A stretch of 64,000 bases of DNA from an uncultured bacterium (GTDB lineage Bacteria > Pseudomonadota > Alphaproteobacteria > Sphingomonadales > Sphingomonadaceae). Position 1 is the stretch's first letter. Each line of letters starts with the position of its first letter. The translations under genes and the position numbers were made by a program. The notes below the pieces were generated by a model. The model saw nothing but the letters and a program-made list of their open reading frames with translations. It had not been told where the DNA came from and ran no database searches. Location of the stretch: contig CALOGB020000056.1 of assembly GCA_942636505.2 (NCBI GenBank), forward strand, positions 248,001-312,000, given 5' to 3'. Positions 43,683-53,179 of the stretch are shown one piece after another.

Positions 43683-44963
43683 TCAAGAAAGCGTCGGCGG
43701 GTCCAGCGGTACCATGTCCTTCAGCATGATGCCGGGGTCGGCGAGGATGGTCCGGTCGATCACGGCGCCGGCTTCCACCAGCTTGCGCCCCTGGACGTAA
43801 TCCTTGACCGCTCCCACGCAGTCGAGCGCGATGACGCGGTCGTCGCGCAGGTACACGACCGAGAATTTGCGCGTCGCCGGATCGCCGCGCAGGACCGTGT
43901 CGTCATAGCTGGTCGACAATCCGACGGTCTGCAGCTTCAGGTCATACTGGTTCGACCAGAACCACGGCACCGCGTCATACACCGCCGGCTGGCCAACGAT
44001 GTCCTTCGCCACGACGGTCGCCTGGTCGTTCGCATTCTGCACCGATTCGACACGCACTGCCGCGCCGCCGGCAAACCGGTTGGCGTGCAACGCGCAGTCG
44101 CCGATCGCATACACGTCCGGCACGCTCGTCCGGCACGCGCCATCGACAGCGACGCCGTTGCCACCCGCCGCACCAGCGTCGATCAGGGGCGCGACTTCGG
44201 GAAGGATGCCGATGCCGACGATCACCATATCAGCGGCGATGACGGTGCCGTCCCCAAGCCGGACCCCGGTGACGCGGTCATCGCCCAGGATGCAGTCGAC
44301 CGACTGCCCCAGCCGCACGTCGACGCCGTGCGCGCGGTGCTCTGCCTCGAAGAACCGCGACAGGTCTTCGCCCGCGACGCGCGCAAGCACACGGTCCAGG
44401 GCCTCGAGCAGTATGACGGACTTGCCGAACTTGCGCAGCACCGCGGCGGCTTCGAGCCCGATATACCCGCCGCCGATCACGACCGCGGTCCCGACATCCG
44501 GCAGTTCGGCGATCATCCGGTCGGCGTCGGCGCGGTCGCGCACGGTGTGGACGCCGGTGAGATGATGGCCAGCGCAGGTCAGTCGTCTCGGCGTCCCGCC
44601 CGTCGCCCATACCAGCCGCCCATAGCCGATCGTCGCACCGTCCTCGGTCGTCGCGCTGTGCCCGACCGGATCGACCGATACGATGCGCGATCCCAGCCGC
44701 AGATCGATGCGCTGTTCGGTCCAGAACGTCGCCTGTCGGATCAGGATACGGCCGAAGACCTTCTCGCCCGACAGATATTCTTTCGACAAGGGCGGCCGTT
44801 CATAGGGAAGCTCCGCCTCCTTGCCGACGATCAGGATCGATCCCTCGAAACCGGTCTTGCGCAACGCGATCGCACACGCCGCACCGCCGTGCCCGCCGCC
44901 GACGATGACGACATCGGCGAACACCGGCGTGTCCCGTCGTGCATCGCCTGTCATGCTGTTCAT
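43683..44963 (-). CDS. NAD(P)/FAD ferredoxin-reductase-type oxidoreductase
   Basis: A 426-residue flavoprotein with two dinucleotide folds: FAD site [21 protein letters not shown] near the N-terminus and NADH site [20 protein letters not shown] in the middle, plus [26 protein letters not shown] and [14 protein letters not shown] are typical of putidaredoxin/rubredoxin reductases that feed P450 or dioxygenase systems. No ferredoxin or oxygenase is adjacent, so the electron acceptor is unknown. ATG 44963 follows GAGGG. Confidence 0.9.
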   Translation of the reverse strand: MNSMTGDARRDTPVFADVVIVGGGHGGAACAIALRKTGFEGSILIVGKEAELPYERPPLSKEYLSGEKVFGRILIRQATFWTEQRIDLRLGSRIVSVDPVGHSATTEDGATIGYGRLVWATGGTPRRLTCAGHHLTGVHTVRDRADADRMIAELPDVGTAVVIGGGYIGLEAAAVLRKFGKSVILLEALDRVLARVAGEDLSRFFEAEHRAHGVDVRLGQSVDCILGDDRVTGVRLGDGTVIAADMVIVGIGILPEVAPLIDAGAAGGNGVAVDGACRTSVPDVYAIGDCALHANRFAGGAAVRVESVQNANDQATVVAKDIVGQPAVYDAVPWFWSNQYDLKLQTVGLSTSYDDTVLRGDPATRKFSVVYLRDDRVIALDCVGAVKDYVQGRKLVEAGAVIDRTILADPGIMLKDMVPLDPPTLS

Positions 44964-45177
44964 TTCGCTACCCTCGTTCACCTGATGCCCGGTCGAGTAG
45001 CACGCCGATCTGCTCTCGAGGTGCGCATTCCTAGGGGCCATGTCGGATGACCTCAACTGCAGCCGGAGATCCGTGAATGCGGCGAACACCGCCACTTGCG
45101 CGAAGTTAACGTAAAGCGCGCGCGGTGTGTATTAGGCGTCGTGGCCGGGCTCTGCGCTCGGACGGGGGATTGCCGAA

Positions 45178-46191
45178 GTGATTGCAGACGGAACTGCCGA
45201 AATACCCAAGGCGCATGCGTGGGACCCCGACCATCTGCGGCTTGCCGTCACCGCGGCGGGTGTCGCCCTGTGGGCATGGAACGTCGACACCGACGCCTTC
45301 ACGATGGACGAGCGCGGCTTCGAGCTTTGGGGCCTCCCGTGGCGCGCCGAAGTCACGTTCGAGGAATTGTCGGCGCATATCCATCCGTCCGATCGCGACC
45401 GCGTCCACTCCGCCTTCGCCGCCACCCGCGCGGTGCTTGGCAGCTACGAGACCGACTTCCGGATCATGATCGGCGAGGAGGTCCGCTGGATCTCGGCGCG
45501 CGGGCAGGGCGAGGATGTCGGGATCGTCGGACGGACGATGTTCGGCATCTTCCTCGACGTCACCGGCCGCAAGCAGGCGGAGGAAGGCAACGAACTGCTC
45601 GCCGGCGAAATGAGCCACCGCGTCAAGAATTTGCTGGCGATCGCGAGCGGCCTGACCGCGATCACCTCGCGCACTGCGCCCAACACGCAGGACATGGCGC
45701 GCGAACTGACCGAACGGTTGAGCGCGCTGGGGCGGGCGCACGATCTCGTCCGTCCGCTGCCGGGCGGGCAGGGCGACGCGGCGTTGCTGGGCGATTTGCT
45801 CTCGGTGTTGCTGGCCCCCTATGACGACATGGGCGCCTTCAAGGGCCGCATCCGCGTCGCGGTCGAGCGCATGGGCGTCGGGGAGAACGCTGCGACCGGA
45901 CTGGGACTGATCATCCACGAGCTCGCGACCAACTCGATGAAATACGGCGCGTTGTCGGCACCGACCGGAACGCTCGACCTGTCCAGCACCGCGACCGAAG
46001 ACGAAGTGATCCTGACCTGGCTCGAACGCGGCGGTCCGGAAGTCGAAAGCCCGAATGCCGGGGAAGGCTTCGGCAGCAAGCTCGTCCGCCGTACCGTTGC
46101 CGGGCAGCTGGGGGGCTCGATCGCCTATGAATGGTCGACGGGCGGGGTGATCATCACGCTGACGATGCGGCGGGATCGACTTTCGTCCTGA
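45178..46191 (+). CDS. PAS-domain HWE-family sensor histidine kinase
   Basis: A 337-residue soluble kinase. Residues about 15-130 are a PAS domain (WAWNVDTDAFTMDERGFELWGL, then LDVTGRKQAEE). The HWE/HisKA_2 dimerisation part has His147 in EMSHRVKNLLAIASGL, and the ATPase part has IIHELATNSMKYGALSAPTG and GEGFGSKLVRRTV. It starts with GTG 45178. HWE kinases often feed the PhyR/EcfG general stress response in sphingomonads; no response regulator is adjacent, so the partner is unknown. Divergent from the flavoprotein gene. Confidence 0.9.
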   Translation: MIADGTAEIPKAHAWDPDHLRLAVTAAGVALWAWNVDTDAFTMDERGFELWGLPWRAEVTFEELSAHIHPSDRDRVHSAFAATRAVLGSYETDFRIMIGEEVRWISARGQGEDVGIVGRTMFGIFLDVTGRKQAEEGNELLAGEMSHRVKNLLAIASGLTAITSRTAPNTQDMARELTERLSALGRAHDLVRPLPGGQGDAALLGDLLSVLLAPYDDMGAFKGRIRVAVERMGVGENAATGLGLIIHELATNSMKYGALSAPTGTLDLSSTATEDEVILTWLERGGPEVESPNAGEGFGSKLVRRTVAGQLGGSIAYEWSTGGVIITLTMRRDRLSS

Positions 46192-46441
46192 CTGGCTTTC
46201 AACGGCCGGCCGTGATCACCAGGATAGTAGTTCAGTACCTGCTTCGGGTGCAGGAATACTGCGGAAACATCCGCGGTCCGATGGGTTATGTCTCTGGGCA
46301 ATATGAGTTTCGGGTCTGCCGGAGCGCGAACTCCTTTGCCCGTGCGCCCCTATCGTTTTCACCAGCGCGGAGCAGCGCGGGATATTCCCGTCCGCTTCGT
46401 CGTTTGAAGCCCCATCATCCACGTATCGAAGGAGATCATTC

Positions 46442-46726
46442 ATGAACACCGACACCCTCAGCGGCGCAGCAACGGACGTCAGCGGCAAGGTCAAGGAAAC
46501 CCTTGGCGGCGCGATCGGCGACAAGTCGCTGCAGAGCGAAGGCGCAGCGGATCAGCTGACCGGTACCGTCCAGAAGACGGTCGGCCAGGCCAAGGACGTC
46601 GTCGAAGAGAACATTCGTCCGCTGGTCGACTATGTTCGCCAGTTCTCGAAGGAGCGTCCGTTCACCGCCGCAGCAGTTGCCGGTGTACTGGGTATCGCCC
46701 TGATCAACACGCTCCGCGGCAAGTAA
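46442..46726 (+). CDS. CsbD-family stress protein with membrane helix
   Basis: A 94-residue protein. The N-terminal half is CsbD-like (LSGAATDVSGKVKETLGGAIGDKSLQSEGAADQLTGTVQKTVGQAKD). The tail has a likely membrane helix (PFTAAAVAGVLGIALINTLRGK). CsbD proteins are markers of general stress regulation in many bacteria, though their function is unknown. AAGGAGA precedes the start. The 250 bases before it contain no clear gene. Confidence 0.9.
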   Translation: MNTDTLSGAATDVSGKVKETLGGAIGDKSLQSEGAADQLTGTVQKTVGQAKDVVEENIRPLVDYVRQFSKERPFTAAAVAGVLGIALINTLRGK

Positions 46727-46739
46727 GCCACGGCGTGTC

Positions 46740-46769
46740 GCGGCGGGGGCGCATGATCGCTCCCGCCGC
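46740..46769 (+). terminator. Hairpin after the CsbD gene
   Basis: GCGGCGGG (46740-46747) pairs with CCCGCCGC (46762-46769) fourteen bases past the stop. Followed by only a weak T content. The remaining bases to 46975 show no gene. Confidence 0.45.
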
Positions 46770-46975
46770 TATACCGTTACTCGCGTTACCGAAGACGTAC
46801 GGCACCAAGCGCACTCGATCGTTGCGCTACCGACAAACAAGCCGCGCCTGGTCGATCGAATATCCGACGACCTCATCGCGAACCACGCAACACCAACGCG
46901 CTGCAATTGCGGACCGTGATCCACGGTCGCGCTGCCGAAGACCTATGTCGATCGGACTTCGGAAAGGAGACCCGC

Positions 46976-47248
46976 ATGACGGATCATACGGATTACGAAA
47001 CCGATTACGATTCCAACCTCGTCGTGGGACACCGCGAGCAGCGATCCGACGACGACTGGGACAGGGTCTGGAATACCGACGATCGCAACCGCGATACGCT
47101 CCGCAAGATCGAGTTCGGGCTGGCGGTGATCGCCGCGGGCGTAGCACTCGTCATGGTCCGCGGCGGATGGCTACGGATGACCGCTCGACCGAACCATGTC
47201 GTGCCCTCGGCGGCCGATATTCACGTCCAGATGCCGCCGCCGCGCTAA
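46976..47248 (+). CDS. Small acidic membrane protein, 90 residues
   Basis: Begins MTDHTDYETDYDSNLVVGHR, an acidic head with Asp-rich DDDWDRVWNTDDRNRD, then one membrane helix (IEFGLAVIAAGVALVMV) and a tail ending PPPR. ATG 46976 has AAAGGAGA nine bases upstream. Its place between CsbD and Hsp20 suggests a stress role, but no family is recognised. Confidence 0.65.
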   Translation: MTDHTDYETDYDSNLVVGHREQRSDDDWDRVWNTDDRNRDTLRKIEFGLAVIAAGVALVMVRGGWLRMTARPNHVVPSAADIHVQMPPPR

Positions 47249-47282
47249 AACCGGGCGCCTTGAATACATAGCGCCCGAACAA

Positions 47283-47320
47283 AATAACGATTGCCAGCTT
47301 TTGGGCTGGCAGTCGTTATT
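47283..47320. terminator. Bidirectional terminator
   Basis: AATAACGATTGCCAGC (47283-47298) pairs, with one mismatch, with GCTGGCAGTCGTTATT (47305-47320). AT-rich ends give T-runs on both strands. It separates the converging small membrane protein and hsp20 genes. Confidence 0.8.
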
Positions 47321-47324
47321 CCCG

Positions 47325-47810
47325 TTACGCGGCGGAGCGTTCCGCCTGCTTGTCCTCAAGACGATCGCCGCTGCGATCGTTCGCCGCAGCGCCCGTAATC
47401 TCGATTCGGCGCGGCTTCATGGCCTCGGGGATTTCGCGCTTCAGCGCGATGCGCAGCAGGCCGTTGTCGAAGCTCGCATTCTGGACTTGCACGAAGTCGG
47501 CAAGCTGGAAGCGGCGCTCGAACGCACGGGTCGCGATCCCGCGGTGGACGAAGCGGCCATCGTCGCGTTCGTCGGGCTTGCGCCCGCTGACCGTCAACTG
47601 GTTGTTCTGCGCGACGATCTCGATGTCGTCGGGGCGAAACCCGGCGACGGCGAGCGTGATCTGATAGCTGTCCTCGCTCTCGCGTTCGATATCGAACGGC
47701 GGGTAGCCATCGACCGTTTCGGTCCGCGCGGTCGCTTCCAGCAAGTCGAACAGCCGGTCGAAACCGACCGTGGAACGACGGTAAGGCGTAAAGTCGAAGT
47801 TCGTCCTCAT
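47325..47810 (-). CDS. Small heat shock protein Hsp20
   Basis: A 161-residue alpha-crystallin-type chaperone that holds unfolding proteins. Start MRTNFDFTPYRRSTVGFDRLFDLLEA and YPPFDIERESEDSYQITLAVAGF are typical of the IbpA class; the crystallin domain ends with the ERRFQLAD and NGLLRIALKREIPE blocks. The C-terminal I-x-I-like motif is RRIEIT. ATG 47810 follows AGGAGAA. A longer frame upstream runs through the folded leader and is not coding. Expression is probably temperature-controlled (see leader). Confidence 0.93.
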   Translation of the reverse strand: MRTNFDFTPYRRSTVGFDRLFDLLEATARTETVDGYPPFDIERESEDSYQITLAVAGFRPDDIEIVAQNNQLTVSGRKPDERDDGRFVHRGIATRAFERRFQLADFVQVQNASFDNGLLRIALKREIPEAMKPRRIEITGAAANDRSGDRLEDKQAERSAA

Positions 47811-47901
47811 ATCCAAATTCTCCTCATGAGCAATCTGAGCACGAGGAGCACCGGTAAAGCCGGTGCCCTCAGTCGCCGGACCGATCGACGCGTCCGGCGA
47901 C
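47811..47901 (-). ncRNA. ROSE-like RNA thermometer in hsp20 5' leader
   Basis: Three hairpins read in order on the minus strand. First, a perfect ten-pair stem (47892-47901 with 47872-47881). Second, a GCACCGG/CCGGTGC stem (47843-47870). Third, UUGCUC (47828-47833) faces the AGGAG Shine-Dalgarno (around 47820-47825) across a tiny loop. The U-Y-G-C-U anti-SD next to the ribosome site is the hallmark of ROSE elements of Bradyrhizobium and other proteobacteria small heat shock genes (established). The assignment here is by pattern, not by model search. Confidence 0.7.
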
Positions 47902-47906
47902 CGGGG

Positions 47907-47934
47907 AAATAATTTCGTGTCCGAAGGCGTCAAG
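47907..47934 (-). promoter_or_regulatory. Candidate RpoH-like promoter of hsp20
   Basis: CTTGAC (minus strand, 47934-47929), 16 bases, then TTATTT (47912-47907). It is just upstream of the first leader hairpin. This resembles the alphaproteobacterial RpoH type (CTTG-TATNTT) but also sigma-70. Confidence 0.45.
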
Positions 47935-47981
47935 ATTTCCGAACGAAATTTTTTGTACCGATCGCTAGCGGCTGCAATCCG

Positions 47982-48386
47982 CTACTTGATGCGCTTCCAC
48001 GACTGCGTCTTGCAGCCGAACCCGGCGAACATGCAGCCTTCGCCGACCAACGTGCGGGCGTCGATCTGCGTGATCGTGCCGGACACGGTCTGGCCGACAT
48101 CGGGAATGAAGACCTCGCCGCTCCATCGCCCAGGCTCGTCCTCGACGAAATCGCGGAACAGTTCCTCGCCGACGAGTTGGTCGACGCCGCCGCGCTGCGC
48201 GTCCTCGATCGCAGTGCGGCTCGCCCACACGACCGTTCCGCAGATCGCATCGCGACAGCGCTTGAAGGTCACGTGGACGGTGTTGTGCGGGTTGGCCCAG
48301 ATCCCGGCGGGCGGCGGGGTTCGTGCCGCGACGGGCGCGGCGACCAGCGAGAGTGCCACGATTGCGGTCGAATATTTGAAAAGCAT
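47982..48386 (-). CDS. DUF2147 secreted protein
   Basis: A 134-residue exported protein with signal peptide (YSTAIVALSLVAAPVAA) and DUF2147 core: GIWANPHNTVHVTFKRCRDAICGTVVWAS ... GEVFIPDVGQTVSGTITQID, RTLVGEGCMFAGFGCKTQSWKR. Cys pairs in the core suggest disulfides. Function unknown; the domain is common in alphaproteobacteria and appears in the periplasm. Confidence 0.87.
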   Translation of the reverse strand: MLFKYSTAIVALSLVAAPVAARTPPPAGIWANPHNTVHVTFKRCRDAICGTVVWASRTAIEDAQRGGVDQLVGEELFRDFVEDEPGRWSGEVFIPDVGQTVSGTITQIDARTLVGEGCMFAGFGCKTQSWKRIK

Positions 48387-48540
48387 GTCATCCTCTCGAA
48401 TTCCCTACCGGATCGAACGTGCCAAACCTCGCTTCGAGCCGTGTCGAAAAGGTAAAACCGAAATTCCGATTGCCTCTTATGCGGCTGATTTGGCTCAGTA
48501 TCTAATGGTCGGCGTTGCGATGATTTGGTCGCTACCCTAG

Positions 48541-48550
48541 ATACCGGTAT
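48541..48550. promoter_or_regulatory. Palindrome before the LOV kinase
   Basis: ATACCGGTAT, a perfect ten-base palindrome 26 bases before the start. It resembles the half-sites TACCG/CGGTA of the TetR operators but lacks the two-base spacer. Role unknown. Confidence 0.25.
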
Positions 48551-48576
48551 TGGTGATCATCGATGAGTAGACTGTT

Positions 48577-51198
48577 TTGACTGATATCATCGACAGCGCC
48601 GCCAAAAGCGCCCCGAAAATGACGGCGGATGCCGAGCGGATCGCGGCCGAGCTGATCGCGCAGGACGTCGGCACCGATCCGTTCGTCGCGGCCGTGCGGG
48701 CCACGCGGATGCCGATGATCATCACCAATCCCCGGTTGCCCGACAATCCCGTCGTCTTTACCAACGACGCGTTCTGCCGGTTGAGCGGCTATAGTCGGGC
48801 GGAAATCCTCGGCCGCAATTGTCGCTTCCTGCAGGGGCCGGAGACCGATCCTGCGACCGTCGTCAAGATTCGCGAGGCGGTGCGGCAGGTCCGGCCGATC
48901 GAGATCGACATCCAGAACCACCGCAAGGACGGCGAGCTGTTCTGGAACCGCCTGTTGCTGGCGCCGGTCTACGATACCGAAGGCGTGCTCGCCTATTTCT
49001 TCGCGAGCCAGGTCGATGTGACGCTCGAGCGCGAACGGCTGCAAGGCCTGGAATCGAGCAATGCCGCGCTTCTGGCCGAGCTGACCGACCGGTTGCGGAT
49101 GCAGCAGGAGCAGGAGCGCGAGCTGGCCTTCACGTTGAAGGCTGCGCGCTTCGGAACCTGGAGCCTGGAGATCGCCAGCAAGCAGCTGACTGCCTCCGAT
49201 ACGTGCAAGGAAATATTCGGCCGCCCCAGCCACGAGCCCTTCACGTACGAGGACCGGCTCGAGGCGATCCATCCCGGGGATAGAGCGAAAAGCGTTGCCG
49301 AAGTCCGTCGCTGCGTCGCGGAGGGCACCGACTATGACGTGATCTACCGCATCTATCGCCGGGATGGAGAACTGCGCTGGCTCGCCTCGCGCGGCCAGCC
49401 CTTCTTCAACACCGAGGGCGAGGCGTTGCGGATCGCCGGCGTCTCGACCGACATCACCGACCAGCGTCGCAGCGAGATCATGCGCGCGGCGCTCGTCGAA
49501 CTGGGCGACGTGTTTCGTGACACGGACGAACCGGATGATATCTCGTTCGCGGCGGCGCGGATCATCGGCCAAACGGTTGGGGCGGATCGAGCGGGCTATG
49601 GCGAGATCGACGCCGACACGCTCACGATCATGCGCGACTGGAGTGCGCCGCACGTCGCGCCCCTTTTCGGCAGCTTCGATCTACGCAGCTTCGGAACGTA
49701 CATCGACGATCTGAAAAATGGTGACGAAGTGTGTATCGAAGACGCGCACACCGATCCGCGGACGCGGTCGACGGTCGCCGCGCTCGAGGCGATTTCCGTC
49801 CGCGCAATCGTCAACATGCCGATCATGGAAAACGGACGGCTGGTCGCGATGCTCTACCTCGGCAGCGGCCGTGCACGGCAATGGCGCGCGGACGAGGTGG
49901 CGTTCGTTCGCGAGGTCGCCGAGCGGACGCGCATCGCGACCGAGCGGCGGCGCACGGAGCAGGAGCTTGCAGCTCTCGCCGCGTCGCTCGAACAGCAGGT
50001 CGCGGCGCGGACCGGCGAGCTCCAGCATGCCGAGGACGCGCTGCGCCAGTCGCAGAAAATGGAAGCGGTCGGCCAGCTCACCGGCGGCGTCGCGCATGAT
50101 TTCAACAATCTGCTGACCGTCATCCGGTCGGCGACCGATCTGCTGAAGCGTCCGGACCTTAGCGCGGAACGGCGCGAACGCTATATCGACGCGATTTCCG
50201 ACACCGCCGATCGCGCTGCGAAACTGACGGGGCAGCTGCTCGCCTTCGCGCGGCGACAGGCGCTCCAGCCCGAGGTGATCGACGTCGGGCATAGCCTGCG
50301 CGTCATCGCCGATATGCTGGGAACGCTGACGGGCTCGCGGATCGTCATCGACATCGATGTGCCCGAGACGCCGCTGTTCACCAACGTCGATCCGAGCCAG
50401 CTCGATACCGCGCTCGTGAACATGGCGGTCAACGCGCGTGACGCGATGGACGGCGCGGGGCATATCCTGATCGCGGTGCGGCCCGCATCGTTCATCCCTG
50501 CCGTTCGCTCGCACCCGGCCGTGCCGGGGCGCTATGTCGCGATCTCGATGACCGACAGCGGCACGGGCATCGAACCCGAGAAACTGGAGCGGATATTCGA
50601 GCCGTTCTTCACGACCAAGGGCGTCGGGCAGGGCACCGGTCTCGGTCTCAGCCAGGTGTTCGGGTTCGCCAAACAGTCCGAGGGCGACATCGTCGTCGAA
50701 AGCCCGCCCGGCGAGGGCGCGACGTTCACCTTGTACCTGCCGCAGGTCGACGAGAGCGACCGTCCGGTCGAGGACGACACCGTCCAGACGCTGGCCGACG
50801 GTCATGGAACCTGCGTGCTCGTCGTCGAGGACAACAGGGAAGTCGGGACGTTCACCACCCAGTCGCTGGCCGAGCTTGGCTATGTGACGGTGTGGGCGGC
50901 CAATGCGCAGGAGGCTCTGGCGGAGTTGGGCAAGGATGCCTCGCGCTTCGACATCGTGTTCTCGGACGTGGTCATGCCGGGGATGAACGGCATCGAACTC
51001 GGCAAGGCGATCCGCGCCGACCATCCGAGCCTGCCCGTCGTGCTGACGTCGGGATACAGCAACATCCTCGCGCAGGACGGTACGCACGGGTTCGAACTGC
51101 TCCACAAGCCGTATTCGGTCGAGCAATTGTCGCGCGTGCTGCGCAAGGCGGCGGGCTGGGGAAGCGCCGACAGGAGTTCGGACGGCTTGGCGGAATAG
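48577..51198 (+). CDS. LOV-PAS-GAF hybrid histidine kinase (blue-light receptor type)
   Basis: An 873-residue soluble multi-domain kinase. Residues about 35-150: LOV domain with the flavin-adduct Cys82 in [14 protein letters not shown] and the [19 protein letters not shown] helix; about 175-300: second PAS domain ([19 protein letters not shown]); about 305-470: GAF domain ([16 protein letters not shown]). Then a coiled linker, HisKA with His507 in [14 protein letters not shown], HATPase_c ([35 protein letters not shown]) and a C-terminal receiver with Asp797 in [13 protein letters not shown]. Start is TTG 48577, or ATG 48619. It should sense blue light by the cysteine-flavin cycle; the output is unknown. 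Confidence 0.93.
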   Translation: MTDIIDSAAKSAPKMTADAERIAAELIAQDVGTDPFVAAVRATRMPMIITNPRLPDNPVVFTNDAFCRLSGYSRAEILGRNCRFLQGPETDPATVVKIREAVRQVRPIEIDIQNHRKDGELFWNRLLLAPVYDTEGVLAYFFASQVDVTLERERLQGLESSNAALLAELTDRLRMQQEQERELAFTLKAARFGTWSLEIASKQLTASDTCKEIFGRPSHEPFTYEDRLEAIHPGDRAKSVAEVRRCVAEGTDYDVIYRIYRRDGELRWLASRGQPFFNTEGEALRIAGVSTDITDQRRSEIMRAALVELGDVFRDTDEPDDISFAAARIIGQTVGADRAGYGEIDADTLTIMRDWSAPHVAPLFGSFDLRSFGTYIDDLKNGDEVCIEDAHTDPRTRSTVAALEAISVRAIVNMPIMENGRLVAMLYLGSGRARQWRADEVAFVREVAERTRIATERRRTEQELAALAASLEQQVAARTGELQHAEDALRQSQKMEAVGQLTGGVAHDFNNLLTVIRSATDLLKRPDLSAERRERYIDAISDTADRAAKLTGQLLAFARRQALQPEVIDVGHSLRVIADMLGTLTGSRIVIDIDVPETPLFTNVDPSQLDTALVNMAVNARDAMDGAGHILIAVRPASFIPAVRSHPAVPGRYVAISMTDSGTGIEPEKLERIFEPFFTTKGVGQGTGLGLSQVFGFAKQSEGDIVVESPPGEGATFTLYLPQVDESDRPVEDDTVQTLADGHGTCVLVVEDNREVGTFTTQSLAELGYVTVWAANAQEALAELGKDASRFDIVFSDVVMPGMNGIELGKAIRADHPSLPVVLTSGYSNILAQDGTHGFELLHKPYSVEQLSRVLRKAAGWGSADRSSDGLAE

Positions 51199-51229
51199 AG
51201 GAGCGGCTGCGGTTCCGCGCGCGAAAGGC

Positions 51230-52063
51230 TCAGGCGGTCGGCGTCATCAGCGCCCGGATACGCTGGGCGGTTTCCGGAGTTGCGGGATTGTAGACGATCA
51301 TCCCGAGGTCCGGCCGACCGTCGACCGCAAACGCCGAGAATTCGAGCTCGAGCAAGCCGTGTACCGGATGGTGAAGCCGCTTCAGGCCGTCCGCGTGCCG
51401 GGCAACGTTGTTGTCGCGCCACAACGCGTCGAACTCGGGACTGAGCCGCGACAGTTCCTCGACCAGTTGGCTGATCTCCGCGCCCGCGCCTGCACGCGCG
51501 GCATCTGCGCGAAACGTACCGACGACGTAACGGGCAACGTTGAGCCAGTCCTCCTGCGCCGCCTTGATGCTCGCATTGGTGAACATCAGGCGCAGGATGT
51601 TGCGCTGGTTGCGGGGCAACGTCGCATAGTCCGTCAGCAGCGTCGCCGCCGCCGCGTTCCACGCGACCACGTCCCAGGTCGGCGTCTTGACGATCGCCGG
51701 GCTGAATTCGAGCGCATCCAGTACGCGCTGAAGCCGGGGTGTGACTTCGTCGGAGGCGCGATAGGTCGCTTCGGGCGGATGGCCGAGACCGAGGACGAAC
51801 AGGTGCTCGCGCTCCGGCTCGGTCAGCATCAGGCCGCCGGCGATGCGGTTGAGGACGTCGGCCGACGGCGCGCCACCGCGGCCCTGTTCGAGCCAGGTGT
51901 ACCAGGTCGCCGAGATGTTAGCGCGCTGGGCGACTTCCTCGCGGCGCAGGCCGGGCGTCCGGCGCCGGCCGCCACTGAACCCGAACGCCGCGGCGTCCAT
52001 GCGTGCCCGGCGATCGCGCAGGAACGTGCCGAGCGCATTGTCAGTCTCGATAGGCATCGACAT
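51230..52063 (-). CDS. XRE-family regulator with MmyB-like ligand domain
   Basis: A 277-residue regulator. N-terminal helix-turn-helix (residues about 12-80: LGTFLRDRRARMDAAAFGF, RRTPGLRREEVAQRANISATWYTWLEQGRGGAPS). The C-terminal MmyB-like domain has VVAWNAAAATLLTDYATLP, NILRLMFTNASIKAAQEDW and HPVHGLLELEFSAFAVDGRPDLGMIVY, a PAS-like fold proposed to bind a fatty acid in this family. It is divergent from the epimerase gene at 52155, its probable target, over a 91-base gap. Confidence 0.92.
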   Translation of the reverse strand: MSMPIETDNALGTFLRDRRARMDAAAFGFSGGRRRTPGLRREEVAQRANISATWYTWLEQGRGGAPSADVLNRIAGGLMLTEPEREHLFVLGLGHPPEATYRASDEVTPRLQRVLDALEFSPAIVKTPTWDVVAWNAAAATLLTDYATLPRNQRNILRLMFTNASIKAAQEDWLNVARYVVGTFRADAARAGAGAEISQLVEELSRLSPEFDALWRDNNVARHADGLKRLHHPVHGLLELEFSAFAVDGRPDLGMIVYNPATPETAQRIRALMTPTA

Positions 52064-52154
52064 CCTGTTGAAGATTATACCATGATAAGGTCACTACTTT
52101 TACAGGTGTTGAAGTACGCCCAAGTCTTGCTCCGGACAATATCGGAGAGTTTGG

Positions 52155-53060
52155 ATGCGTGTATTTTTGACGGGTGCGACGGGCTTCATCGGGTCGCGTA
52201 TCGTGCCGGAACTGCTGAGTGCGGGGCATGAGGTTCTGGGTCTTACCCGGTCCGACGCCGGTGCTCGTTCGCTTGAGGAAGCCGGAGCCGAGGCGCACCG
52301 CGGCGATCTCGTCGATCTCGACAGCCTGCGCAGCGGTGCGGAGCAGGCCGATGCGGTGATCCACACCGCGTTCGACCACGAGTTCACCAACTTCGTCGCA
52401 AACTGCGAGAAGGACCGCCGTGTGATCGGCGCGATGGGGGAGGTGCTTAAGGGGAGCGATCGTCCCTTGATCATCACGTCGGGCACCGGGATCGGCGATA
52501 CCGGCCCGGGCAAGCCTGCGCTCGAGTCCGCGTTCAACCCCGATTATCCCAATCCGCGGATTGCATCGGAAAAGGCGGGGCAGGTGCTGCTGGAAGCAGG
52601 CCTCGACGTCCGTGTCATGCGCCTTCCGCAGGTTCACGATACCGTCAAGCAGGGGCTGATCACGCCATACGTCGATATCGCGCGCGAGAAGGGCGTGGTC
52701 GCCTATGTCGGTGACGGCGCCAATCGCTGGCCCGCTGCACACGTGCTGGACGTGGCGAAACTCTACGCGCTCGTGCTCGACAAGGGCGAGAAGGGCGCGC
52801 GGTACAATGCCGTCGCGGAGGAAGGCGTCAGTGCGCGGGCGATCGCCGAGGTCGTTGCGGCCGGGCTTGGTCTGCCGACGCTATCGCTGACGCAGGACCA
52901 GGCGAACGATCATTTCGGTTGGTTCGGGATGTTCGCCTCGCTCGACATGCTCGCCTCCAGCGACTGGACGCGCGCGCAACTCGGCTGGAACCCGACCGGT
53001 CCCGGATTGATCGCCGATCTTGAAGCCATGGACTATGCGCCGGGCCTAGTCGTCGCCTGA
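52155..53060 (+). CDS. NAD-dependent epimerase/dehydratase-type SDR
   Basis: A 301-residue extended short-chain dehydrogenase. The nucleotide site MRVFLTGATGFIGSRIVPELL is clear; the catalytic Ser/Thr lies around PLIITSGTGIG, but the usual Y-x-x-x-K is not evident, so it may be an NmrA-like or YfcH-like atypical member. It is divergent from the MmyB-type regulator, an arrangement known for such regulators controlling a neighbouring oxidoreductase. Substrate unknown. Confidence 0.87.
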   Translation: MRVFLTGATGFIGSRIVPELLSAGHEVLGLTRSDAGARSLEEAGAEAHRGDLVDLDSLRSGAEQADAVIHTAFDHEFTNFVANCEKDRRVIGAMGEVLKGSDRPLIITSGTGIGDTGPGKPALESAFNPDYPNPRIASEKAGQVLLEAGLDVRVMRLPQVHDTVKQGLITPYVDIAREKGVVAYVGDGANRWPAAHVLDVAKLYALVLDKGEKGARYNAVAEEGVSARAIAEVVAAGLGLPTLSLTQDQANDHFGWFGMFASLDMLASSDWTRAQLGWNPTGPGLIADLEAMDYAPGLVVA

Positions 53061-53179
53061 CCGGTCATCCCGCTGACGGCAATTTATCGCCCGCCGTCAG
53101 CGGGATACGCGTTGAGCAGATGCCGCTTGCATCGGTGCACGGCTCGGGACCATCCTGCGACATTGTCTACGGGGGTCTC

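Noticed and set aside
41651..44963. CitE-like lyase, racemase and flavoprotein as one catabolic operon
   Set aside because: The first two genes converge and the flavoprotein has its own promoter region; only the racemase has a clear role, so a shared pathway is not supported.
46263..46287. GGAAAC, 16 bases, GTT upstream of the CsbD gene as an EcfG promoter
   Set aside because: Resembles GGAAC-N16-CGTT but has an extra A and lacks the leading C of CGTT; over 150 bases from the start. Too weak to annotate.
49681..51126. Long minus-strand frame opposite the LOV kinase
   Set aside because: Shadow of the kinase gene; no domain and the typical Arg/Asp-rich composition.
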